64,000 nt of DNA from Peromyscus leucopus (Eukaryota > Chordata > Mammalia > Rodentia > Cricetidae), in the NCBI RefSeq assembly GCF_004664715.2, contig NC_051074.1, positions 18,973,558-19,037,557 on the forward strand, in the 5' to 3' direction. A program made the position numbers and the translations under genes. Below are positions 47,228 through 60,404 of this stretch, one piece after another. Numbering within the stretch: position 1 is the stretch's first letter; each line of letters starts with the position of its first letter. The notes below the pieces were generated by a model. The model searched no databases. It was not told where the DNA came from and saw only the letters and a program-made list of their open reading frames with translations.

Positions 47228-47955
47228 TCTCCATCCTTCTAGATAGTGGTGCTATGCAGGCTACTCAGGGTTGGGGAATGTCAGCAACAGTCTTACACAA
47301 CTGTGAATCCTGTGAGCTACAATAATGACTGGAGTTATAAGATATACCTAGGAATGAAATAGTGGCACAAATACTATGGCGCTAACCAACAACTTTCTCT
47401 TTGGATTTAATGATACCGCTACAGGAGGAAAAACATGTCTGGCACTCTAAATCTTGTCAAGAACCCATAGCTGAGAAGCTCATAAGCCCTTGAGGTGACT
47501 CTACTGTTACTCTGCTAAACTGACAAAGTATCAAACTGCCCACTCAACTCATATCTCTACCCATCCATCAGTACAGCTCTCAGACCTTGTCAGGGAAGTT
47601 CCTTTGTGTAGTTTACACAAAGTTAAGTTTCTGCAGTTAAAGCAGAAACTCCTAACTGGTCAAAGTGCAAAGAATAAGGACCTGTGGGGTGCTCATCTCT
47701 ATCACATCCCTTTTTTACAAATGGAAGTGGAAAGATATTAAGATGTCAAGGAGAACAATAACAAAACAGTCTAGACATGACTAGACTGCTACCATCATGA
47801 ATTCACAGCACTGTAAGAACCTTCCAAATGAAAATACACAGACATAGAATTCAGTGATCATTTAATTAGAAACAAATAATGCTAATATTGAAAAACATCC
47901 TCTCCCCAAACACTCATCCTTCAATTATCATAAAAGTATTAAGAATTTGGGTTTT

Positions 47956-48124
47956 GTGCCGGGAGGTGGTGGTGCACGCCTTTAATCCCAGCACTCGGGA
48001 GGCAGAGGCAGGAGGATCTCTGTGAGTTCGAGGCCAGCCTGGGCTACAGAGTGAGTTCCAGGAAAGGTGCAAAGCTACACAGAGAAACCCTGTCTCAAAA
48101 AATCAAAAAAAAAAAAAAAAAAAA
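47956..48124 (+). mobile_element. B1 SINE with perfect TSD
   Basis: GTGCCGGGAGGTGGTGGTGC through GAGTTCGAGGCCAGCCTGG and GGAAAGGTGCAAAGCTACAC to an A tail. A perfect 15-bp duplication AAGAATTTGGGTTTT lies at 47941-47955 and 48125-48139. One of the younger copies here. Confidence 0.97.
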
Positions 48125-48615
48125 AAGAATTTGGGTTTTAAGAGATGAAGTCATGAGTGCTCTTTGCTTACAAATGGACTGATGCCAGATGCAATCAGTA
48201 GAGGAGTGCATTAGTTATCACAGTGTCCTTCTGTGACCATCCTCTCCACCTCTGCACACCAGCTTGTCCTCCGGCCACACTGCAGTACAACACAAAGACC
48301 CTCATCAGGTGTCAACATATGCTCTTGGGCTTCCTAACCTTGAGGCCCATGAGTCAAATGCACTTCCACTCAGAATTAACACTATAGAAGTAGAAAACCA
48401 GCTAGGACAAGAAAAATCATGGAAACGTGACATGAGGTAAAGGGGCTTCATCGAACACAATGAGGTAATGAAGTGACTGGGAAGATAAAGGACAGTTTGA
48501 TCAGGGTGTTTGATTGTGTTGCAGATTCCCCTCACTCTCACATCCCTATCCTTAATAAAATCACACTTTCCTTCTGATACACAGAGGACATATTTTCTGT
48601 AAGAATTTAACTTTC

Positions 48616-48770
48616 TAGCCAAGCGGCAGTGGCACTCAGCTTTAATTCCAGCACTTGGGAGGCAGAGGCAGGCAGATCTCTGTGAGTTCAAGACCAGCCT
48701 GGCCTACAACAAGAGTTCCAGGACTGCCACGACTACACGGAGAAACCCTGTCTTAAAAATAAATTAAGTC
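48616..48770 (+). mobile_element. B1 SINE
   Basis: GGCAGTGGCACTCAGCTTTAA, GTTCAAGACCAGCCTGGCC, GACTACACGGAGAAACCCTG. Imperfect flanking duplication AATTTAACTTTC / AATTTACTTTC. Confidence 0.95.
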
Positions 48771-50854
<2,084 letters not shown>

Positions 50855-50937
50855 GTTGATTAAGATAGCTTATGACTGTCCAAACCTGGCAAAGCTTAAG
50901 ACTTCTCTTTATTCATCACAACACAAGCACTCCAGAG

Positions 50938-51151
50938 CAGTGGTTCTCAACCTTCCTAACACTACCACCGTCTAATACAGTTCCTCATGTTAGAGTGACC
51001 CCCCTCAACCATAAAATTCTTTTTGCTGTACTTTGTAATTTTTCTACTTTTTTGAATCGGAATCTGTGTTTTCTGATGGTCTACGGTAACCCCTGTGAAA
51101 GGGCTGTTCAAGCCCTCAAAGAAGCCGTCACCCACAGATGGAGAAACAATG
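50938..51151. mobile_element. URR1 (hAT-type DNA transposon)
   Basis: Starts CAGTGGTTCTCAACCTTCC, carries the interior CAGTTCCTCATGTT and GTTTTCTGATGGTCTACGG, and ends GATGGAGAAACAATG. Flanks CTCCAGAG (50930-50937) and CTCTAGAT (51152-51159) match at 6/8, as for an 8-bp duplication. Confidence 0.92.
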
Positions 51152-51439
51152 CTCTAGATGACTAAGGAGAAGGTTCTAGAGGCCTACATCATTACAGTCT
51201 ACTGTGTGACAGCATTCGTGACACAGTTTATGAGTTGGGAGACACCTGACAACACATCACAAACTGGAAAACAGCGCCAGGTAGCATGTCAGAGAGACCT
51301 GGAGGCAGCTGCAAGGCTCCGCTGTGTATCTATCAGTGATATCTTAATAGCTCATCTCCTTTTACTCAGGAAGGAAGGAAGATACCCTTCTACTTAGCGA
51401 AACAATAGACAGCAAATGCAAGTCCTAACTCTTCAAAGA

Positions 51440-51605
51440 TACCCAGAGCAGGGATTTCTCACTATCTGTACGACCTTGAGCAAATCAGTCTCTCTGCTTC
51501 ATTCTCTTCATCAGTACGGACTTCATAAGGTCACGGTGAAGACTAAATAAACTCTACAGTGGTACCAAGTGTGGGGCTTCAATATTAGCCATGGTTTTGT
51601 AACAA
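51440..51605 (+). mobile_element. MIR
   Basis: CTGTACGACCTTGAGCAAATC, TCTCTCTGCTTCATTCTCTTC and GGTGAAGACTAAATAAAC follow the forward MIR core and 3' half. Confidence 0.75.
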
Positions 51606-52320
51606 ATTACATCCTTACCCAATAGCAAAGGATTTCCTCTCACAGAAGCCTATCCCCCCCATAAAGCCAGTAACCTAGCTGAAAAAAGACATGTTATAAT
51701 CCATAAGGGATTATGAAAATGAAATCATAGTTAATAGTTAACATTAAGTACATAGATTATAGTATTTCACTGCAAAGAGAAACCCAAATATGCATATTAT
51801 TATATCCAAATTATACTAATATGGAAAATGAAGAGCAGAGAGATCCATTAACTACTCAAATTTTCATGAACAAAGACAACTAAGTAGGAATGTAAGGGTA
51901 AATCTACATAAACCTTAAACCAGAGCTCAAAATCAATATGTATGCTGCCTACACTAGTAACTATCAATCCAAATTTCAATTTACATGTGTGCATTTAATG
52001 ACCTATAATTTAACAGGAACAGTGATTAGAAAACAAGTGTAAAACCCATAGCTATACAAGAAAACTTCCTTCATCTGAGACACAGTGAATTTCCACAGCT
52101 AAAAGGAACTATAACAAAAGACTCCAACAACTACTCACTCAAATAGATAATTGAAGTTTTTTTTAATTAGGTTTCATTATGCAAATTTTCAGATCAAATT
52201 TGGTTTTGCTGTTTTTCTTTTCCTCTTATTCTGTCACATTCCTACCTCTTTGTGCCTTCCCATCCCGTTAGCCTCAGGGTTTTCTTTAATATGTTAAGAC
52301 AAAATAGTTATCTGAATTTA
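51606..52320. other. Unique AT-rich intron
   Basis: No gene or repeat recognised. Confidence 0.6.
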
Positions 52321-52329
52321 TTAAGACAG

Positions 52330-52604
52330 CTTTTTTTTTTTTTTTTTGTTGTTTTTTTTTTTTTTTTTTTTTTTTTTGGTGTTTTTTTTTTTTTTCGAGG
52401 CAGGGTTTCTCTGTGTAGCTTTGCACCTTTCCTGGAACTCACTCTGTAACCTAGATTGGCCTCGAACTCACAGAGATCCACCTGGCTCTGCCTCCCGAGT
52501 GCTTGACTCCCAAGTGCTGGGATTAAAGGCGTGCACCACCACCACCACCACCACCACCACCACCACCACCACCACCACCACACCACCACCACCACCAGCC
52601 GGCT
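52330..52604 (-). mobile_element. B1 SINE with long T runs and (ACC)n expansion
   Basis: A T-rich tail of about 65 bp with few breaks, then CGAGGCAGGGTTTCTCTGTG, CTTTGCACCTTTCCTGGAAC and a duplicated CTCC(C/A)AGTGCT segment. The 5' end of the SINE is expanded to (ACC)n at 52533-52597. TTAAGACAG flanks it on both sides (52321-52329, 52605-52613). Confidence 0.95.
52533..52597. repeat. (ACC)21 trinucleotide repeat
   Basis: CCA/ACC triplets with a single break, grown from the CACCACC found in the B1 5' region. Confidence 0.96.
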
Positions 52605-52709
52605 TTAAGACAGATTTTAAATGCTGCAATTTTACTTTTAGGCATGCCGCTTTGGTCTCAGGTTAACACTCTATATCTTAAACAATCTTCCACTGAAATA
52701 TAAAACAGA

Positions 52710-52955
52710 AACCAGAGCCTAGAGCAATGGCTAAACAGTTAAGAGCACTGACTGCTCTTCCAGAAGACCCAGGTTCTTTCCCAGTACCCACATGGTGGTG
52801 GAGTTAACCATTTGTTAAGTCCAGTATCAAGGTTTCCAATGGCCGTCTTCAGGTTTCCGACAGCATTGTATGCACATGGTACACAGACATATTCGGGCAA
52901 ACATGCATACACATAAATTAAAACTAAATCTCCCAAAACTTTAATAAATAAAATA
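52710..52955 (+). mobile_element. B3-type SINE
   Basis: GGCTAAACAGTTAAGAGCACTG, GCTCTTCCAGAAGACCCAGG, ACCCACATGGTGGTGG and a terminal TTAATAAATAAAAT. Internally diverged. Confidence 0.85.
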
Positions 52956-53104
52956 GCAATTTTGAATATCTTCCATCAATCAACCACTATCATCACTGAA
53001 ATGATCCAAGGTTTTACTCTCTTTGCAATCACTTAGAAGAATCAGGGTGAGTAATGAACTAACATTTCTAAAGTACCAATTAGTACCAAAAATAAAAAGG
53101 CCCC

Positions 53105-53168
53105 TGTCTTAGGGTTCCTATTGCTGTGAAGAGACACCATTACCACAGCAACTCTTATAATTAATTGG
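53105..53168 (-). mobile_element. MT-type MaLR LTR, left part
   Basis: TGTCTTAGGGTTCCTATTGC, then GAAGAGACACCATTACCAC and CAACTCTTATAATTAATTGG. This is the 3' end (minus strand) of the LTR that resumes at 54481. Confidence 0.75.
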
Positions 53169-54480
53169 TACCCAATTTCCACATAAAACCTGAAAGCTTA
53201 AAAAAAAAAAAGAAGGCTCTAAAAGAGAACCAAGAACAGCTTCCTCCTTCATTACTGGCCATGATACAGAAATGCGTCCCCTGGCCAGGCGGGCTTCAGC
53301 AGCATCACGGCAGACTCCTGTGGTCTCTCATAGGCCACAGTACAAAGAGGCTTCTCCCAGCTGCTGCCCGCGGGCTTGGGGGCACAGCCACAGCTTTAAA
53401 ACACAGGCCTGCTATTTAATACTGCTTCCCAGAGTCGGGGAGGTAAGTGTGACTCAGTGGTACCCGCGCCATGTTCATTTGGACAAGAAACTGCTCTTGC
53501 CTGGACCGTTGTATAAATTGGACATGCAGGACCCATAGGAAAGTGGCCACTGAACTTTGGCAAAACAAAGCTGGGTGGTCCTTCAGTTTGCTGCTTTGCA
53601 GTAGAAACTGCCAGACATTCTACAGGACACAGAAGAAAGCAACTAATGAATTTTGCCATTAAACAGAATAGTCCTTCAAATTTCCTGCTTCACTGAAAGT
53701 ATGCTAGAGACTCTAGGCCTATAGGCTGAAGACAGTTGCCCCAACATTACAGAGAAACTTTGGGTGACTGTCCAGATAGAGAGATGTCTCTGTCATTTTG
53801 AGAATTTTGGAAGTTACTTACAATGCACTTCTTGTCTACTTAGGTAATATTACATCCTTCTGGGGTCTTTGATGGAGTTGAAGACTAGATAATTATAATT
53901 ACAGTTTTCCTTAATTATGATAAAAGGTAAATTAGATATAAAACTTTAGGCTCACAAAGATAAGGTGGATAATACAATATTTTCTTTAATTTTGCCAAAT
54001 ACAAATAGACTAGATATTATAACTGTAATTCTTATTTGATAACTGTTTGTTACATATAATTTTACTGTGTTAAAAATGAAAACCTTCCTTTTTGATTATA
54101 CAGAAAAACAGAAATTCTGTGGGATGGTCTTTCCACATGCTGGGAATATATGTTGCTCCTGTTAGTTAACAAATAAAGCTGCTTTGGCCTATGGTAAGGC
54201 AGGATAAGAGCCAGAGAGAAATCCAAGCAGGGTGGAGTCAGGGCAGATGCCATTCAGCTGCCCAAGAAAAAAGATGCTGGCAAATCGGTTAAGCCACAGC
54301 CATGTGGCAAAATATAGATGAATAGAAATGGGTTGATTTAAAATGTCAGAGTTAGCCAGCAATAAGCCTGAGCCATAGAACAAACAGCTTGTAATTAATA
54401 TTAACCTTCTACGTGATTATTTTATAAAATCGGCTACTGCCTAGGCAGGACCAAGTGGGACCGAGAAACTTCAGTCTACA
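53169..54480 (+). mobile_element. ERV fragment (mys/MYSERV-like): internal 3' part plus LTR
   Basis: About 950 bp of non-coding ERV 3' internal sequence (for example ATTGTATAAATTGGACATGC, GTCCAGATAGAGAGATGTC) is followed by an LTR of about 360 bp. The LTR begins near TGTGGGATGGTCTTTCC (54119), has AACAAATAAAGCTGC as signal, and ends TTCAGTCTACA at 54480. No gag, pol or env reading frame is open. It lies within an older MT-type LTR; the left junction lacks a 5' LTR. Confidence 0.7.
54119..54480 (+). mobile_element. 3' LTR of the mys/MYSERV-like ERV
   Basis: Bounded by TG (54119) and CA (54480) with a polyadenylation signal AATAAA near 54171. The adjoining host sequence GGGATGCCTTACG resumes the interrupted MT-type LTR. 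Confidence 0.7.
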
Positions 54481-54768
54481 GGGATGCCTTACGTTTTCAG
54501 AGGTTTAGTCCATAATCATCATGGTGTGACATGGTGGCATGCAGGCAGACATGGTGCTGGAGCAGGAGCTGAGAGTCCTTACATTTTGACTCACAGGAAA
54601 CAGGAAGTGAACTGTCTCACTAGGCATGGCTTGAGCATATATGAGACCTCAAAACCTGCCACCACAGTGAAAGTATTTCCTCCAACAAGACCAAACCTAC
54701 TCCAAAAAAGCCATACCTCCTAATAGTGCCACTCCCTTTAGGGGCCATTTTCTTTCAAACCACCACAA
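54481..54768 (-). mobile_element. MT-type MaLR LTR, right part
   Basis: TTTTCAGAGGTTTAGTCCATAA, CAGACATGGTGCTGGAGC, CTTGAGCATATATGAGACC and CTAATAGTGCCACTCCC. It completes the LTR begun at 53105. Confidence 0.78.
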
Positions 54769-54771
54769 CCC

Positions 54772-54935
54772 TTTACCAATTTTATGAAAGTAATCCTTAC
54801 AACGACTATATGGGTTGTTATAATATTATTGTTCCAATTTTATAGATATGGAAGTAGAGACAGGAACTAACATCTTGACAAAATATACATTATCCAGCCA
54901 CAGAGTCTAAGTTTGAAATCAAGAGCAGCTCTAAA
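54772..54935 (-). mobile_element. MIR
   Basis: Reverse MIR: AATCCTTACAACGACTATATG, TTCCAATTTTATAGATATGGAAG and ATCCAGCCACAGAGTCTAAG. Confidence 0.7.
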
Positions 54936-56779
54936 GATTATTCAACTAGGGATTCAAGTCCATGTTCTGCTACTCTCTGCAAACACATAATCTCCCTTTC
55001 TTGGCTAATAGCAATCTCCCAGCATTCCTCTCTACTCATGATCAGGGAGGCAAGAATGATGGAGGAGGACCTGGGTAGAGAAGAATTCATGCACTGCATA
55101 TACAGAACAAGAGAAAGCACTATGCAGAGAGGCTAAGTCTGCAGAACATTTTCATCACTGCACTCAAAAACAAGAAAGTAAATTCTCAGATACAAAAATT
55201 GTCTTCCACATACATCCTTGTACCAGACGCTGAGTCAATCATCTCAGGTGGGGATAATTACTTAATTCTGTGCATGAAATGAAATGTTACATGAATTAGA
55301 TGGAATTTTTCTTACATTTCCTAACTTTTTAATCCTTTAAATTTCGAAAACTTGAGGAGATACACAATAATCTTAAATACTTGCTTTGCTACAATATAAA
55401 AACATTACTTTCTGGAGGAGCTATGAAATGACCTTGATGATCTGCACAGCGTTCATTACAGACTGATAAACATTTGTGAAAATCCTAGCTGTGATGATTG
55501 ATTGCATTTTTCCTTGCTTCACTTACCTCAAACTAAATTGCCTGTCATTAAAATGATGACTTTTGTCAATGTGGTTTCTTAATCCTTCCTCAGTCCTTTC
55601 TAGCAATGACAACCTTAGAATAATATATTGGAAGTCTTTACGGATCAATAATGCTTAGAATAAAACACTACAATCTACCACCAGGAATTTTATCCCCATA
55701 TTTATAATCATTTCTGACAAGCTAACTAGCAGTAAAATTTCTTACCAAGGAGAGAAAAAATAGACATCTAACAAGTCGAATACAACTCTATAAACAGCAT
55801 ATGCCAATCTAAACAAGTTAAGAATTTTGAGTGAAGCTTAATGTTAGCAAAATGCTTTTATCCTGAAGTAGTTAATGACTGAGATGTCATTTGCAGACTG
55901 CTCAAGAAAAAAAAAATTATTACTCAGAATCTCAGACATTTTGAAATGATTTATGGGATGTTATTTATGTAAAAAGACTTTTCTACAATGTCAGAAACAG
56001 AAAGCTTGCATTTACAAGCTATGCAAGCCAATATGCATACCCTAGGACTTATTTTTTTTTTTTTTTTGCATAGGCAATTAGAAAAGACTTTTTTCTCATT
56101 TAATAGGTATTTAGATTGTACCTTAGACATATTTATGTAAGAATGTCATTATGCTGGCTTTAAAACACTACAATTTAGATATTTTCATTTAAATCAACAT
56201 TACTTAGAATAAATGCCACCAAGTGAATAAAAGCAGCCGTGACTCTCCTTTGCAATTGACTCTGCCTCTTCTATGAAGAAACTACACTAACTACAACTTC
56301 TCTAACTCTGCATATTCCATCACAGAGCAAACCGACACACCTGAAACCTTGACTAGCACTAACTTAAGGGGAGTCTTTCACTAGCAGCCATCACTCATAT
56401 CCTTCCCCAAACCACTTCTTTACAGGATGAAAAGGAAGTAATTTGTTCTTAATAGTAGGTATTATGAAAAAAAAAAAAAGACTTGACTCAATTTATAGGA
56501 GAATTAACTCCCACGGCCCTGTCAGTTTACAGTAAAGTCGGGGAGGGGCATCACTCTGTGCACTCTTCTCCAAGAAGCTAGTGGAGGCATCCGCATTGGG
56601 ACAAACACCAGGACACATAGGGACATCACACTGAAAAGAGAGATATAAAAAGTCTAAAGTCCCCAGAGGAATATCACCAAGAAAAATAACTGTTACTAGG
56701 GTGGCCATCATTTAAAAAAAAAAAAAAGAGTATAGAGTTAGGAATAAAAATTGGTAATTAGCACAAGGAAAGCCAAACA
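54936..56779. other. Unique AT-rich intron
   Basis: No gene recognised; short T and A runs at about 56053 and 56467. Confidence 0.6.
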
Positions 56780-56847
56780 AGAAAGAAAGAAGAGAAAGGA
56801 AGGGAGGGAAGGAGGGAGGAAGGGAGGGAGGGAGGGAGGGAGGGAGA
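56780..56847. repeat. Purine tract (GAAA)n/(GGGA)n
   Basis: All-purine plus strand, moving from GAAA to GGAA to pure GGGA tetramers. Confidence 0.96.
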
Positions 56848-57344
56848 TTGATTTCCCCTCCACATAAACAAACCATGTCACCCCGGGGAAGAAAACACAA
56901 TAGAATACATTACAAAACTCAGCCGCAAGTGTGTAATGTCAGCAAATGTCTACTCTAAATGTCTTAGAAACATGGAAAAGAAAAACAGAACCAAACATCG
57001 GTGGAAGGAAGAAGACTGCCCAATCCCTTTGTTTCAGGGTAATGAAGTTTAAAGACAGAATCTGCTGGTGTGAGGTGGGCGGTAGCGAGAGGTGAGAAAA
57101 GGCAATCAGGAAAAGGCAGAGCACCTCTACAGAGGACCAGGGACAGACAGAGAGGCCGCTCTCCCTTCAGCCTTTCAAATCCACACACTCGGTTCTTCAA
57201 GCAAAATCTAGAATTAACTAAAGTCGATATTTAAAGTGAATCCTAATTTTAAAACTTAAAAATGAGAATGAAACAAAAATTGTATAATGTCCAATTCACG
57301 ATTGATACCATTCATACCAGTTTTAAAGGCAGAAACCATGAATT
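56848..57344. other. Unique intron
   Basis: No gene or repeat recognised. Open frames here lack domains. Confidence 0.55.
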
Positions 57345-57420
57345 TGACACACAGAGGGGGGGGGGGTACATGGAGGGAGGAAAGGGAAGGGGGAAATGAT
57401 GCAAATATAACTTAAAACAT
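57345..57420 (+). mobile_element. Possible L1 3' terminus
   Basis: G11 (57356-57366) then ACATGGAGGGAGGAAAGGG and GGGGGAAATGATGC, the G-rich polypurine phrase near muroid L1 3' ends. Very short. Confidence 0.45.
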
Positions 57421-57458
57421 AAAGGTTATTATTAAAAACTTCAGATGTTACTCAGTGT

Positions 57459-57644
57459 GATGGTTGTTCTTGAGTGTCAACTTGACTACGTCTGGTATTA
57501 ATGACACCCAAGTGGCTGGGTAACCTGCAGGAGATTTTTTTCTTAATTAAATCACTGGAATTGGGATCTGGATATTTTGAGGTGAAAAGACTGACCTGTA
57601 ATCTGGGCCACACCACACCTTCTTCTGGCAGCCTATATACAGGA

Positions 57645-57709
<65 letters not shown>

Positions 57710-58015
57710 TCTCTTCTCTCTCTCTCTCCCCCTCTCCTCTCTCTCTCTGTCTCTCTCTCTGTCTCTCTCTCTGTCTCTCTCTCTGTCTCTCTCTCTGTCT
57801 CTGTCTCTCTCTCTCTGCTAAGTCCATTCCTTCACTGGCATCAGAGCATACATGCTCAGAATGCCTCCTCATGCTTAAAGAAGCACCTTCCACGGCCGGG
57901 ATCCTCAGCCAACTGTATGCTCCCGTCTCTTTGCACACATGCTCTCTAAATGCCTTCATAACTGCAGTGCCTACTCCCTCTCTGCTTCTCACTTGGGGTG
58001 TGTGCTGATTGATTC
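57459..58015 (+). mobile_element. MaLR-like LTR with CT expansion
   Basis: GTGATGGTTGTTCTTGAGTG, TCAACTTGACTAC, AATCTGGGCCACACC and GCAGCCTATATACAGGACAT. A CT tract follows, then CTAAGTCCATTCCTTCACTGG resumes the element. The 3' end is not clearly resolved. Confidence 0.6.
57648..57816. repeat. (CT)n/(CTCTGT)n microsatellite
   Basis: Pyrimidine tract of about 169 bp within the LTR; the second half has a TCTG-containing period. Confidence 0.96.
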
Positions 58016-58734
58016 TTTATAAAAAAGCTAAAGAATGGGAGTCACAAGACACTTCTCTGAACTTGCAGGAAGACTAAATAAAGCAATGTCACTGCCTCTG
58101 AATCATGCTCACAAAGTAGTTACAGGGCACAGTTAAGTTCTCCACAACTCCTTCTCCTCCTAAAGAGTATTTCATTATGGAGTACTTGCATCTAGCAGAA
58201 TACATTCACCAAGTCCTAGAAAGTAAACAATATATATATGCATGTACATTCATGCATCAGTGGGGACTATTATAACCTACAATGATACAGACAGAGGAAC
58301 ACTGAAGTATTCGCAACTTATATTTAAGCTGATGTGATTACAGAATCTGTTCTCTTTATTTTTATTATAATTAAGATAATAACCATACAGATTAATGTAA
58401 TTTAATGTGATATTTCTATCCATCCATATACTGTGATTTATCTACAATTTAATGTCCTTCTTTAAGCATATAACTTTTAGGGAATAAGAGTCAATATAAT
58501 GTATAATACAAAATTTATAAGTAACATATATACAACATGATATATCTCCAACAGAAAGTCTTTCATTATGAATGCCACCTGCTTGGAATGGTGGTGGTTC
58601 CTTACTTACAAGTCACAAATATCAACACAAGAAGCTTGTAAAAGCATTTTAAGTACATACCTCTAAGTTAAAGGCAGTAACTCTATACACCACAAAGGAA
58701 ACTGATGAACTGCCAATTCAAAAGAACAGTATTC
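58016..58734. other. Unique AT-rich intron
   Basis: No gene or repeat recognised. Confidence 0.6.
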
Positions 58735-58888
58735 CGGCCAGGCGGTGGTGGCACACGCCTTTAATCCCAACACTCGGGAGACAGTGCCAGGCAGACCTCT
58801 GTGAGTTCAAGGCCAGCCTGGGCTACAAAGCTAGATCCAGGACAGGCACCAAAACTACAGAGAAACCTGTCTCAAAAAACAAAAAACA
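58735..58888 (+). mobile_element. B1 SINE (first of a pair)
   Basis: CGGCCAGGCGGTGGTGGCAC, GTTCAAGGCCAGCCTGGGC, GGACAGGCACCAAAACTACAG and a short A-rich tail of CAAAAAACAAAAAAC. Confidence 0.95.
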
Positions 58889-59046
58889 ATGCCCGGCGGT
58901 GGTGGCGCACACCTTTGATCCCAGCACTTGGGAGGCAGGGGCAGGCGGATCTTTGTGAGTTCGAGGCCAGCCTGGTCTACAGAGCGAGATCCAGGAAAGG
59001 CGCAAAGCTACACAAAGAAACCCTGTCTCGAAAAACCAAAAAAAAA

Positions 59047-59055
<9 letters not shown>
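58889..59055 (+). mobile_element. B1 SINE (second of a pair)
   Basis: Begins directly after the first B1's tail: GCCCGGCGGTGGTGGCGCAC, GTTCGAGGCCAGCCTGGTC, GGAAAGGCGCAAAGCTACAC and an A18 tail. AGAACAGTAT (58723-58732) and AGAATAGTAT (59088-59097) flank the pair as a unit. Confidence 0.96.

Positions 59056-59087
<32 letters not shown>
59055..59087. repeat. (GA)16 microsatellite
   Basis: GA run extending directly from the B1 A tail. Confidence 0.97.
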
Positions 59088-59090
<3 letters not shown>

Positions 59091-59099
59091 ATAGTATAT

Positions 59100-59995
59100 A
59101 AGGAATTTACTGACAGACAAAAGAACACATTCAGATAATTCAATGATATAGAAATATTCAGTGAAAAGACAAAGATGATAAAGTAGAACCCATCAGAAAT
59201 ACTAGAGCAAAAATAAATCAATAAATAAAATGAAGAAACAGCATGATTGATCAAACAGAAGAATTTGGGCTTTCAGAGAGGTAATTTGAAATAATATTGT
59301 CAGAGGCTTAAAAAAGAAAAATGAATAATTTAAAAAAAAAAAACCTCTGTAAGGAGTACAGGACACTGTTAAGAGAGCAAAAGCAAACACTCACCACAGG
59401 AGTTCAAAAAAGGATGGAAAGGCATAGGAAGTAGAGGTAATGAATTCAATGCTGAAACAGTTCATTTTCCAAATGGTGGGAAAGAGAAACACAAATTTAG
59501 CAAGTTCAAAAGTCACCTAATGGACTTGACCAAAAACCACTGTTTTAGGGCATAGTGTAATGAGTGTCAACAGGAAACAGCAAAAGGAATTCACAGTCCA
59601 GAAGAAAAGAGAGTGACTTACAAAGGAAACCTTACTAACAGCCCAAGGCTCACACACTAGCCAACAAGCAATGGCATACACGGTCCAGGAAGGGAAAGAA
59701 AATGCAAACCAAGGACACTAGTCTCAGCAAATCTATCCTTTATAAGTGGAAAAATTAAAACTCAAAAACAAAATCAATCAACACATCACTATCAAACTGG
59801 GCCTATGAGAAAAGTGAAGAAAGTCCTCCTTCGTTAGAAATAAAAGGATGATAATTACCATCACAAAAATACACAATAAAAAGTTTCAAGAGTAGAACAG
59901 AGACACAAAAGACAGAGAATCAACCCCTAGCAATAAAGAAATCCACAATGGACAGCATTAGTCACAGAAAGTAACACGGATATGCAACACACCTA
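59100..59995 (+). mobile_element. Ancient L1M, ORF1 to spacer region
   Basis: Diverged sense L1M: CTCAGCAAATCTATCCTTTATAAG near 59725, GAAGTCCTCCTTCG-like region near 59820, GATGATAATTACCATCACAA near 59850, CAGAGACACAAAAGACAGAG near 59900. First segment of an L1 that continues to 62945. Confidence 0.55.
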
Positions 59996-60094
59996 GAAAA
60001 AGGCATGGGGGCGACGGGCTGTCTGTAGGTAGCTCCCCAGGCGTGGCCATGTGGACCATGGGTGGACATTCAGTGTCTTCTTCCATTGCTCTCT

Positions 60095-60312
60095 ACAATA
60101 TTGTTTGAGAAAGATTCTCTCACTAGACCTACAGCTCTTCATTTCAGCTAGGCTGGACAGCCAGTTGGATCCACCTGTCTCTGCACCTTAGCCCCTCAGC
60201 TCTGGGGTCACAAACACACACACACACCTGACTTTTGAGTGCTTAAAGACACAAGCACAGGTCCCATGCCTGTGCCATAGACCTCACCCACTAATTCACC
60301 TCCCCAGCCCTG
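60095..60312 (-). mobile_element. Muroid repeat, family uncertain
   Basis: GAAAGATTCTCTCACTAGACC, TCAGCTAGGCTGGACAGCC, a short CA run at about 60210-60227, and a right end matching CACCTCCCCAGCCCTGG. Resembles a known rodent repeat with a tRNA-like end in reverse orientation. Confidence 0.45.
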
Positions 60313-60329
60313 GAAGTCTCACCAATAAT

Positions 60330-60404
60330 AACCATGAGTGTAAACAGATGAAATTCCTCACTGTAAAGACAGACTGGCTAAAAAAGAAAACAGTAAGACC
60401 AACA
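60330..60404 (+). mobile_element. L1M ORF2 endonuclease fragment (left)
   Basis: AAAGACAGACTGGCTAAAAAAG is the start of the ORF2 endonuclease region in diverged form. The B2 at 60405 interrupts it. Confidence 0.5.

Larger units (their letters stand above)
46641..47850 (+). mobile_element. Rodent L1 3' UTR
   Basis: Sense muroid L1 3' UTR with the same phrase order as 39124-40220: GAGTTACCCTATACTG, GTCCAGTGCCAAGTATTC, GTGGCACAAATACTATGG and CAGACCTTGTCAGGGAAG. Contains two microsatellites. Confidence 0.75.

Noticed and set aside
48305..48691. 128-codon minus-strand frame
   Set aside because: Its first part is antisense B1 and the rest has no recognisable domain.
57501..57992. Serine/leucine- or arginine/glutamate-rich frames on both strands
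   Set aside because: Produced by the CT microsatellite inside an LTR.
58823..59254. 143-codon minus-strand frame
   Set aside because: It reads through antisense B1 and the CT strand of the GA repeat; the protein is low-complexity SINE translation.
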